Shown here: positions 55,307 through 64,000 of the stretch, piece after piece
How the letters are laid out: each line of letters opens with the position of its first letter
Numbering within the stretch: the first letter of the stretch is position 1
Assembly: GCF_030269925.1 (NCBI RefSeq)
Contig: NC_085124.1
Coordinates: 14,074,001-14,138,000, forward strand
Direction of reading: 5' to 3'
Length of the DNA: 64,000 nucleotides
Source: Bombyx mori
Taxonomy: Eukaryota > Arthropoda > Insecta > Lepidoptera > Bombycidae
Program-made: the position numbers and the translations under genes
Notes under the pieces: generated by a model
The model's input: only the letters and a program-made list of their open reading frames with translations
Told to the model about the DNA's origin: nothing
Database searches by the model: none

Positions 55307-55863
55307 AACATATCTAATGATTATGTTCGGGAAAAAATAAAAGAAGTATTTAAATCATTGGAATACTAGATCACACTTATTCTGAATGTGGCTAATCTTA
55401 TGAAGTAAATTGATGTATTAATTCTATTATTGATTTATTGATTCTATTATTATAAGTTGATGTAACTAGGACTTTCCCTGGAGTAATACAATAACTCTTT
55501 AAAATTTCATCGCAATCTTTTAAATGCTTCAAGAAAACGCAGAGGTAAAACATAAGCACATACATAGAAACAACGATTTTTATTTGTATTAATTTGCAAA
55601 AAGCAAATATTTGGAACAAAACCGGAGAGCCCGTTCGCTCAGATAGTGCGATAAAAACACCTATTCCGTGGATAAAAACGTATTAAAAATCTGCCTTGAT
55701 TTCTTAATACTTGTATTAAATATAGGAAATGTGAAGTCGAGCGACCCGTACAAAATTTCAAAACAAATAATCATTAATACACGCTGAAACCAAGACTTCT
55801 GCTCTGTCAGTAAATATAGATCACTACTTTTGCAAAAGAAAAACACTATTCCAACAGAACGGT

Positions 55864-55913
55864 ATAAGGCGCGATGTAGAAAAACACAAGAGCGACATCT
55901 ATTGACGCTATCG
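55864..55913 (+). repeat. Short dispersed repeat, GCGACATCTATTGAC family
   Basis: TAAGGCGCGATGTAGAAAAA then GAGCGACATCTATTGACG. Confidence 0.5.
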
Positions 55914-56337
55914 AAAAGTTTTAGATGCATGCAAATACAATTAATTATGTAAATAAATTTAGTGCTTTTTCAAAACTTTGTCTGGTCTGCTGCTATGAGA
56001 GAATTGTTATCAATTAAATCATTTTTGTTTGTAAATTGGATACGAAGTTCGTAATACGAACTTCTAGCTATCATACTTTCGACTTTCGACAAAGTTCGCG
56101 GGATTATTAGAAGCTTTTAGCCACCGGAGCAAAACTATATTTTATAGTTATAGATACGACGGCACTAAACTCAAGTAGGTAATTTACGTTTTGAAAATAT
56201 TTTAAATATTACGCAAAAAGTTCATAAACATTCATAATTCATAAATAGAACGTTAAAATATTTTTAAGATATTGTATTTTGATTATATTAATATTAGAAC
56301 TGTAAACTGTAATCACAAGTTACAAGTTCTCCAAAAA

Positions 56338-56490
56338 TACTTGGCATTGCTGATGCCCATGATATGGGGCATAACATTTCTGTTATTCGTATGTCCGCAG
56401 AAAAATTGTAAGTTACGCTCTTTATACCACTCCGGAACACAAGACTATAGCGCGATGTAGGAAAATTAGACAGCGACATCTATTGACGAC
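56338..56490 (+). repeat. Short dispersed repeat, GCGACATCTATTGAC family
   Basis: CTTGGCATTGCTGATGCCCA ... ACTATAGCGCGATGTAGGAA and CAGCGACATCTATTGACG. Confidence 0.5.
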
Positions 56491-56814
56491 ATTTGTAAAT
56501 TTTTGTAGTGTAGCATGAAGATATTTTCTTTCATTAAATCAGCTACGGTTTTAGTACTAATCGAAATATTTCTGATCACTGATCAGCGGATACAGGGATG
56601 TGATTTTTTTGGGTTTTGATTCGCCGGGTCATCAGCCCACCTATTCTAGTGCAGGTTGATTTGTGGATTCACTAAAAAGATGGACATGCGATTTTGACTT
56701 CCTAAAGCTTTTTTTAATGCGCTTAGTGGGGCGACGTATCAATGGTCTACCTGGTTACCGGTGAGTGATGGTAAGTGGTTACCGGACGTGAGGTCGATGT
56801 TTTGGTTGTATTTT

Positions 56815-57042
56815 TTTTTTCGAGCCAGCGACGCCATATGGGCAAGGAAAGTCCTCGAATGGAGGCCACGGATGGGTACCAGGAGCATGGGGCGTCCTCC
56901 AACCAGGTGGACTGACGACTTAGTGCGCACGGCGGGAAGTCGTTGGACGCGGAAGGCGGAGGATCGCATTATGTGGAAGGCATTGGGGAAGGCCTATGTC
57001 CAGCAGTGGGCAGATAAAGGCTGATGATGATGATGATGATGA
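56815..57042 (+). mobile_element. RTE-type LINE 3' end
   Basis: An open frame to 57024 reads MGRPPTRWTDDLVRTAGSRW, then KALGKAYVQQWADKG and TGA, the standard C-terminus of RTE-clade reverse transcriptases in arthropods, followed by a (TGATGA)n tail at 57021-57042. Better preserved than the 31.6-kb copy. Confidence 0.8.
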
Positions 57043-57074
57043 TGTTTGACGTGTTTGGTACAGAATGTGCAGTA

Positions 57075-57235
57075 TAATGGTACCTACCCGCACCAATAAT
57101 TAAAGTAAAAAATTTGCAGATTTTTTTACGATGTTATTCCTTCACCTAGGAAGGACGTGTCAAATGCTTAGGCATTTCATTAATAAAATTGGTATCTGTC
57201 TGCAGGATTTATACTCACGTCTTTATCTCCATGTT
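57075..57235 (-). mobile_element. Bm1 SINE, 5' portion
   Basis: TGGTACCTACCCGCACCAAT then CGATGTTATTCCTTCACC, matching the part of Bm1 between head and core. Confidence 0.65.
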
Positions 57236-57434
57236 GTTAATGTGAATGTTGTTATAATGAAAAATAACTCACGTAGGCAATACCTGAATTCATTCAGTCG
57301 GTTTTAGTCTAGAGTATTATAACTTTTTGGGACCCGTGCTAGTGTCAACATCTTTTGACAATAAACAAGCAATACAACATGCGGTTTAAGTAGAAATAAA
57401 TCTGATTTGATTATAATAAACGAACGAAATTCAT

Positions 57435-57832
57435 TCCGGTGTTTGTCTGTGCGCCTGTAAAACAAAATCTTACAAGATGTTCAGAACCTACATATACTAC
57501 ATAGGTTTAAGAAAACTATTAAAGAACATCTGTGCAATAAAGCTTACTATAAAGTCAATGATTATCTAGAAGATTGCACAAAGTGGGAATGAGTTGCTCG
57601 CTCCGGGCGTTTCTATATTGCAATAATTGTTACGTTATAATACTCATTGTAAAAATTAATATTAAAAAAAAACATTATATTAAAAAAAAAAAAAAGGACA
57701 TGCCCGCTGAGTTTCTTGGCAGTTCTTCTCAGGACAGAGGCTAGTTTTTGTGAATTGGCGGTAGTTCTTTTTGACGTTCAACAAGTATGTACTTTCATTT
57801 ATGTTGAATATTTTTTTTTTGATTTGATTTGA
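57435..57832 (+). mobile_element. CR1/L2-like LINE 3' end
   Basis: Plus-strand copy: the coding end reads RFKKTIKEHLCNKAYYKVND and then YLEDCTKWE with a TGA, followed by A-rich runs, CATGCCCGCTGAGTTTCTTG and a terminal TTTGATTTGATTTG microsatellite. Similar to 985-1350. Confidence 0.65.
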
Positions 57833-57903
57833 ATAGAAATTTACCTCACAATTAGTTTTGAATTTCCACCGTACGCAATCGTCGCAAATTGAATCATTTT
57901 CAG

Positions 57904-58058
57904 TCAATGCACCCGTATTGGATACGTCTGGCCAGCTATTCGTGGCATCCCGACCGCTGGACTACACAGGATTGTACGTAATGAGGCATGTCACGGATAT
58001 CTGGGACGCCGATGCGTTCCTGGGATGTCGCGGCCCGTGGATACCTCCGGCTAATTAG
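57904..58058 (+). CDS. Candidate terminal exon of an unknown gene
   Basis: A GC-rich, codon-like stretch following a possible splice acceptor (TTTTCAG at 57897-57903). The frame reads VLDTSGQLFVASRPLDYTGL, then MRHVTDIWDADAFLGCRG and PWIPPAN before TAG at 58056-58058. Its composition is unlike the AT-rich surroundings and it does not fall in any repeat recognised here. No upstream exon, homology or function can be given from this window. It could equally be a scrap of an unrecognised transposon. Confidence 0.3.
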
Positions 58059-58219
58059 CGCGAGCCGAGCGGTGTGGTTGCGCAGCTTGTGCATAATAAT
58101 AGGTCTTTCTTGTCTCTAGGCCTCTCTTGTTAATTCGAGCATCATGCAAATAGTACTAGCAAAAACTCGATTTAAATGCATTGTACACATCAGTATCAGT
58201 ACATGTAATGATAATGGGC

Positions 58220-58467
58220 TTTACTGGTGGTAGGACCTCTTGTGAGTCCGCACGGGTAGGTACCACCACCCCGCCTATTTTCTGCCGTGAAGCAGTAATG
58301 CGTTTCGGTTTGAAGGGCGGGGCAGCCGTTGTAACTATACTTGAGACCGTAGAACTTATATCTGGAGGTGGGTGGCGCTTTACGTTGTAGATATCTATGG
58401 ACTCCAGTAACCACTTAACACCAGGTAGGCTGTGAGCTCGTCCACCCATCTAAGCACTAAAAAAAAT
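58220..58467 (+). mobile_element. Bm1 SINE, 5'-truncated
   Basis: TTTACTGGTGGTAGGACCTC to AAGCACTAAAAAAAA, followed directly by a LINE-A tail. Confidence 0.88.
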
Positions 58468-58668
58468 ACCATAGACACAGCCCACTGAGTTTCTCGTTGA
58501 ATCTTCTCAGTGGGTCGCGATTCCGATCCGGTGGTAGACTCTGCGAAGCACTGCTCTTGCTAGGGTTAGTGTTAGCAAATTCTCTCAGGTTGAGCCCGTG
58601 AGCTCACCTACCGGTGCGCGAGAAGCTAGAATAGCCCCTTAGGTTACCAGCGAATAGGCAAGAGTAGT
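58468..58668 (+). mobile_element. LINE-A tail
   Basis: Starts (TACCATAGACACAGCCCACT) immediately after the A-run of a Bm1 and ends without a long A tail. Both hairpin arms are present. Confidence 0.8.
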
Positions 58669-58804
58669 TTGATAATTGACGATTCAGTCATTGTCGGTAA
58701 GCTTCGATCAACAATAGTTCGGTAAGAGAACAATTTGAAGCGGCATTATATTATATGAGGAGATTTTTGTAATTTTATGCTCTATTATTAGTAATTTGTT
58801 TTAT

Positions 58805-59040
58805 TATTATTGCTTAGATGGGTGGACGAGCTCACAGCCCACCTGGTGTTAAGTGGTTACTGGAGCCCATACACATCTACAACGTAAATGCGCCACCTAC
58901 CTTGAGATATAAGTTCTAATGTCTCAGTATAGTTACAACGACTTCCCCTTCAAACCGAAACGCATTACTGCTTCACGGCAGAAATATGCGGGGTGGTGTT
59001 ACCTACCCGTGCGGACTCACAAGAGGTCCTACCACCAGTA
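58805..59040 (-). mobile_element. Bm1 SINE, 5'-truncated
   Basis: TTATTGCTTAGATGGGTGGA to GAGGTCCTACCACCAGTA. Confidence 0.88.
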
Positions 59041-59224
59041 AACAGTTTGTTCGTGTTCTATATTTTATTAGCGACCTTTTTCCTTCTCCGATAAGTGGGT
59101 ACGCTCTGTGGAGGGACTACGGTTCTCTCTGTATTTTGTTCTTGGGATGATCCTATCATCACGCTTTAACCGTCGCCGCGCTCGCTACCCGAAACAGAGT
59201 TCATCCATATTGTGTGGAACTGCT

Positions 59225-59500
59225 GCGGTTTATCGACAGTGCTTTTTTGCTTTGCTAAAGGCGAATATCTGATGGATCCGTAAGGACGTGTCTAGGGCAT
59301 CGACGGTGATTGGCTCCTGCGTGAGCAGGATTCGGAGAGTAGTCAGCGGCGGCAACGATAAGGCGATTATCGTTTTGGGAGGATTAAACGACAAGCTTAT
59401 CTTGAAAATGTCGTCAGCGAGATTCAGGCATCTGTCAAATATCTTGCGTTGTATGATGGCTACCCGCCACAATCGTGGAAACCATCCTTCCATGGAATGA
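59225..59500 (-). pseudogene. Non-LTR RT C-terminal fragment
   Basis: On the minus strand one frame reads VAAADYSPNPAHAG followed by PRHVLTDPSD, the same C-terminal RT signature as at 18.84 kb; CTAGACACGTCCTTACGGATC is shared nearly exactly. Frame breaks show it is dead. A LINE-B-like tail follows on the plus strand. Confidence 0.6.
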
Positions 59501-59680
59501 ACTTCTCTCTACAATGTTTTCTAAGTGGTGCTACATTTCTTCAAACGGGTTTGTGGAGAGTTTTCATCAGTAGATATGACTGTATTTGCTTTGACTGCCA
59601 GGGGCAGTGCTGACGTCCATAAGTGCCGGTAACTACTGAGTATCAGGGGTGGGGAGGCGTATGCTATTCTATCTATAAAA
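59501..59680 (+). mobile_element. LINE-B tail, degenerate
   Basis: TTCTTCAAACGGGTTTGTGG and GTGCTGACGTCCATAAGTGC correspond to the coding end and tail of LINE-B; no A-run. Confidence 0.5.
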
Positions 59681-59944
59681 GTAACGACAGAGGTATAGCA
59701 GCTCATTAGGGATTTTAGACAAAGCTCCTGGCATAATACTGTCAGTATACATATTATGTGACGCACGGCTCGCTATAAGTTTTGCTATCGCCGCAGCGAA
59801 ACGAAGCCGGAATTCACCAGTGTGTCATAAATCTCGGAAATTACTTATTGATTAAGTTTCCGCCTGCAATACGGCCAACGGCAGTCCATATACTTTGGCT
59901 AGTTTTAATAAAGGTTATCTTTAGTTTATTTATTGATTTATTAC

Positions 59945-60484
59945 CGGGCAAAGTGGAGGGGTTTAAGCAGGAAAGGCATTATTAGACCAGGAAAAGGCTG
60001 GGAAGAAAAAGAAGATTACCACTGCGGTATGCGGACGTTAAACTCCTGGTCTACAAAGCGACCTGTATGTACTTATGGAATAGAACTGTGGGGTTCCGCT
60101 AGCAACTCGAATATCGAGATCTTACAGAGATTCCAGAACATTGCTCTTAGAACTATCTCAAACGCGCATTGGTTTGTAAGAAATAGTGAGATTCACGAAT
60201 ACTTAGAAATGCCGACTGTTCGAGAGGAAGTCAACAAGAATAGCAAGAGATATAAGGAAAGACTAAATGAGCACTCAAATGAATTGGTAAGGTGCCTGCT
60301 AGACACAACTGGAGATGTGAAACGTTTAAAGAGATGGCAAATTTTAGACTTAGACCAAAGAAACTAAATCTACTGCTGTAATTGATGACATTTAATGTAA
60401 TGTCATCCACAACTCGAACCTCTTGGAACACATCTGGTTATGGCTATATAGCCGATTGCAGATAAATATAGAGAAAAAAAAAAA
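59945..60484 (+). pseudogene. Jockey retrotransposon RT C-terminus and 3' UTR
   Basis: The frame ending at 60367 reads TYGIELWGSASNSNIEILQ and NALRTISNAHWFVRNSEIH-like sequence, the thumb/C-terminal region typical of Jockey reverse transcriptases, ending DLDQRN and a TAA. About 115 bp of 3' UTR (with CTATATAGCCGATTGCAG) and a poly(A) run at about 60474-60484 follow. Upstream, near 59945, frames are broken. It is a distinct family from the 44-kb element because the 3' UTR is unrelated. Confidence 0.8.
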
Positions 60485-60510
60485 CTACTGCGGAACATAT
60501 TAGTACACAA

Positions 60511-60775
60511 TTACCTCTTTGTTGGTAGCCTAAGAGGCTATTCAAGCTACGCGTAGACGGCTAGGAGAACTCACGGGCTTAACCTGGGAGAATTTGCTAA
60601 CACTGGCCTTAACAAGAGCAGTGCTTCGCTGAATCTACCACCGGAACGGAATCTCACTGAGAAGATCTGGCGAGAAACTCAGTGGTCTGTATCTTCAGGT
60701 TAGTTCGTTCATCGAAATCTTCGTCGTAATCGACGAGGACGGTGACCGGGGCTTGAAGAGCCTAAAAGTACCGAG
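60511..60775 (-). mobile_element. LINE-A tail with end of RT frame
   Basis: Minus-strand copy just beyond the poly(A) of a different Jockey fragment. It includes the hairpin region and the coding end (CGTCGTAATCGACGAGGACG). Confidence 0.75.
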
Positions 60776-61266
60776 AGAAGAGATTTGTGATCAAAATTCA
60801 GTCTTGACTAATGCTTATTAACGATTAATATTGTATTTCCAATTTCAGAACGGGCTAATGTAAAATGTAATGTTTCTAATGAGTGCGATTTCCCAAAATT
60901 TGAATTTCGACCCTCGAACCGTTTCATAATTATACGATGGAATTAGCATTTCAAAAGGCCCCAACTAGCCGTCCTTCGGCTAATAAAGCCGGGTACACAC
61001 AATCTAACATCAACAGGGGTCTTCGTTAGTTCGGCCCGCGATTCGCGAACTATTGATTGATTAGACGAGGTCAGAGAACTTCATGTATTTGTATATGTTT
61101 AATGCGTTCATATTTATTTTAACAGTAAAGCTTTTGCTGTGGAAAGTTGGGTATTCAATAAGTGTATTATGTAGTTAAAATAACTAATTGCATATTATGT
61201 ATGAAGTGTTATGTTTTTATTTTACAATCTGTCAAAGGCAGACCGGTATTTGCGGTTGTTCATCAA
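60776..61266. other. Unassigned AT-rich DNA
   Basis: No feature recognised; the same holds for 61537-62027, 62468-63261 and 63671-64000. Confidence 0.5.
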
Positions 61267-61536
61267 TTTTACTGGTGGTAGGACCTCTTGTGAGTCCGCG
61301 CGGGTAGGTATCACCACCCTGCCTATTTCTGCTGTGAAGCAGTTTTCGAAGCAGTTTTCGGAAGCAGCGTTTCGGTTTGAAGGGTGGGGCAGCCGTTGTA
61401 TCTATACTTGACACCTTAGAACTTATATCTCTCAAGGTGGATGGCGCATTTACGTTGTAGATGTGTATGGCTCCAGTAACCACTTAACACCAGGTGGGCT
61501 GTGAGCTCGTCCACTCATCTAAGCAATAAAAAAAAA
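61267..61536 (+). mobile_element. Bm1 SINE, with small internal duplication
   Basis: TTTTACTGGTGGTAGGACCT to AAGCAATAAAAAAAAA; GAAGCAGTTTTC is repeated at about 61337-61364. Confidence 0.87.
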
Positions 61537-62027
61537 GATTATCATTAATGCCAGAGTTGGAGTCAAGACCCAGCTCATTGGCTAAGGAATCTTTTCCAAA
61601 AATATTGATCATTTAATCAGTTTACGGCCGGTCCGACGCACGTGCCGTTGGAAAGACTAGGTAGAGGAACCTGTAGAAACTCCAAGCTACCCAGTAGCAG
61701 GAAACAGCACCGGATCGCAAGGGATGGTATCTCTTGGTATCGGAGGCCAAGATTTGTGTCGCTGTGCCAAAACAGTACCTAGTGTTTATAAATAGCGTAA
61801 TTCAATATAGTATTGATCTGTGCGAAAACGTAAATTTGGCATATTGTTGCCCCATTAAAATCCGATAGAAAAACAAAATTCCAAGTAAAGCACTTTTTCC
61901 TTATACATGATTCAAGTTTCAAAAACTTATAATGCGTTTTCTTATCAATGATCAACGTTTAGTTGCTATGTTCAACGTTTAGTTGCTATCTTCTTTTCAA
62001 CCATGTTTTTTTTTGTTTTTTTTTTTA

Positions 62028-62467
62028 TTTTATTTTTATTGCTTAGATGTGTGGACGAGCTCACAGCCCACCTGGTGTTAAGTGGTTACTGGAGCCCATA
62101 GACATCTACAACGTAAATGCGCCACACACCTTGAGATATAGTTCTAAGGTCTCAGTATAGTCACAACGGCTGCCCCACCCTTCAAACCGAAACGCATTAC
62201 TGCTTCACGGTAGAAATAGGCGGGGTGGTGGTACCTACCCGTGCGGACTCACATGAGGTCCTACCACCAGTAATTACGCAAATTATAATTTTGCGGTTTC
62301 ATTTTTATTGCACGATGTTATTCCTTCACCGTGGAAGTCAATCATGAACATTTGTTGAGTACGTATTTCATTAGAAAAATTGGTACCCGCCAGCGAGATT
62401 CGAACACCAGTGCATCGCTCGATACGAATGCACCGGACATCTTATCCTTTAGGCCACGACGACTTCA
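62028..62467 (-). mobile_element. Bm1 SINE, full-length
   Basis: From the T-rich tail and TTGCTTAGATGTGTGGACGA to the tRNA-like head, whose complement reads GTCGTCGTGGCCTAAAGGAT and GGTGTTCGAATCTCGCTGG. Confidence 0.9.
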
Positions 62468-63261
62468 AAACTTTGTTTATGCAGATTTTGAAAAATATTA
62501 TAAATACACGAAAATATTTGAATTGTTACCCTTCATAAATCAGACAACTCTTATAAGGAAACATTAAAAAATAATAGTGGTACAAAAACTGCCGTTCATC
62601 TTTCATCACGAATTCCGCCAAAACTGCGCATTACGAAAGATAAACAAAAAAATCGTAGCACTATTCATACGTTATATAATGAAACGCGCAATGGTTGTCG
62701 GGTAAATCTTTTGATGTCAAAGCGAGGACACAGTAAATGCATTTGGTCTGAGTGCAGCGCCGACCGGTGCAATAAGCCGAAACACCGCGGCGGACCAAAT
62801 CGAATTTCGGAACGGCAGGAGAAAAATTCGGTGAAAATTTTATCGAGTCATACAATTCGTTAAAATTTTCAGCCATAAACTTTTTAAAATGTTCGCGCGG
62901 GTGTATGTAACTGGTGTTTATGAATGAAATTGTTTTCGTCGGTTTTGTTGGTTTATCTGTTGTTGTTGATTGTTTTGTTTTGTTTGAAGATTCCGAACAT
63001 AATTATTGCAAGTGACAATAGTTTGCAACAAACAATTCTGTTGTCCTAACAATGAATTCATGACACTCATTCAATTGTGTTATTTACGTAAGTTTATTTG
63101 GGAATTAATTTTGAGGTTAATGGGAGTTTTTCTCTCTGATAACTTTTTTTTTGTGTGTGTTTTGTGATATTCCTGTAACTCACTCCAGTCACTGCCATTG
63201 TTAGCCAGAATCCACGGCCGTGTTTCCACTAAATATAAAGAGCATTAACGTTCAATATATT

Positions 63262-63670
63262 ATCGTCTTTTCGCATTAAAAGTGTACAGTTTCCAAAAAT
63301 ATTCAAAACTTAGTTAATATGCGCTATCATTTGGTATCACCAGTATTTTTCTCTTATATACTGTCAAAAGATCGTTGATTAGTTTTTTTTTTAGTTTACC
63401 TATGTTTTGACTACTATTAACATACGAATAAATAATAATATCTATCTATTCGTATCGTCTATTTATTCGTAGCTATTAACAAAATTAATAAATAATTTTA
63501 TCTTACTTTAAAAGACAGATAATGCAACTGGTAAAAAGTAAAAAATAAATATTGCAAAGATGATTAAAAATATGAGAAATATTAAAAATATCACATGTTA
63601 AACCTTTAAAACACTCTCCTGTAAAATTAGTAAGTTTTGAGATTATACAGTCTTAATGCGAGAAGACGAT
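63262..63670. mobile_element. MITE, ATCGTCTT family, second copy
   Basis: 409 bp between ATCGTCTTTTCGCATTAAAA and CTTAATGCGAGAAGACGAT. The interior matches the 20.6-kb copy in reverse (for example ACAGGAGAGTGTTTTAAAGG), with an extra segment containing TATTCGTA repeats at about 63421-63475. Confidence 0.75.
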
Positions 63671-64000
63671 ATAATTTTTGTAATATGTAATATGTATTTT
63701 GTAATATGTATAATGTAAATATACATAATTTTTGGTACGCACCAACGACTGGAACGAACTCCTCTTCACAGCGTCCCCGCGATGGTTTAACGTTCACTTA
63801 GCAACTACCGAACGAATTAGATTCGATACAGTAGCAGTATCATCAAGTAATACATGATATGCATGAATGACATAATGCATTGGTGATAAAATAATAACAG
63901 AAGTCGCAATACTCACGTAATAGAAACAAATTGAAAGAGGGTAGATTTATTTGCTCTCAACTCTGGCATCCCGCAGTCTTCAGCCTATCCGTAATGGTGA

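Noticed and set aside
1..64000. CRISPR arrays, operons or bacterial genes
   Set aside because: Repeats are dispersed eukaryotic elements, with no regular spacer arrangement and no ribosome-binding-site-led gene clusters.
1..64000. Assignment to the W chromosome
   Set aside because: Nested retroelements would fit, but this Bm1 and LINE density is also compatible with ordinary Bombyx chromosomes; the sequence alone does not decide.

Overview
This is lepidopteran nuclear DNA, most probably from the silkworm genus Bombyx. The main evidence is about 35 copies, on both strands, of the tRNA-derived SINE Bm1. Its typical tail reads as a Bm1 core followed by AAGCAATAAAAAA, and four or five copies keep the tRNA-like head. 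No complete host gene, rRNA gene, functional tRNA gene, operon or CRISPR array could be supported. Short open frames are scattered everywhere and nearly all fall inside repeats. The window looks like intergenic or intronic DNA built from layers of transposable elements.

Most recognisable coding sequence is transposon debris. A Jockey-type reverse transcriptase with an intact 3' half lies at 44.3-45.86 kb, and the 3' tail of its family recurs about fifteen times. Other non-LTR fragments lie at 1.0-1.35 and 57.4-57.8 kb (CR1/L2-like), 5.7-5.9 kb, 14.5-15.0 kb, 48.84-49.28 kb, 59.2-59.5 kb and 59.9-60.5 kb (Jockey). RTE-type 3' ends lie at 31.6-31.8 and 56.8-57.0 kb. Helitron-like elements ending in CTAGT lie at 5.2, 10.5, 12.0, 12.25, 19.4, 22.4, 24.65, 33.5, 33.8, 34.4 and 36.5 kb. 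Terminal-inverted-repeat elements lie at 16.1-16.6, 20.6-20.9, 21.65-22.2 and 63.26-63.67 kb.

The most notable object is a 3.37-kb Transib DNA transposon at 39,874-43,245. Transib transposases are the relatives of RAG1, the V(D)J recombinase. Its ends read CACAGTG, the same heptamer as the recombination signal sequence. It is flanked by a 5-bp CAACG duplication and sits inside a Bm1 copy. It carries unusually long inverted repeats (about 490 bp, about 97% alike by eye) around a decayed transposase that still shows the D, D and E motif neighbourhoods. A LINE tail later inserted into its right repeat with a 15-bp target duplication.

Region by region: 0-10 kb is sparse in recognised repeats, with Bm1 copies and LINE scraps. 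10-25 kb holds Helitrons, two layers of nested MITEs, SINEs interrupted by other elements, and the first copy of an exactly duplicated 370-bp repeat. 25-38 kb is Bm1, LINE tails, Helitrons and a second tRNA-derived SINE. 38-44 kb contains the second 370-bp copy and the Transib. 44-50 kb holds the reverse transcriptase and LINE tails. 50-64 kb is a mosaic of Bm1, LINE tails, a possible solo LTR and one small candidate host exon at 57.9 kb. The parts do not form a pathway; the logic of the window is the order in which elements inserted into one another.
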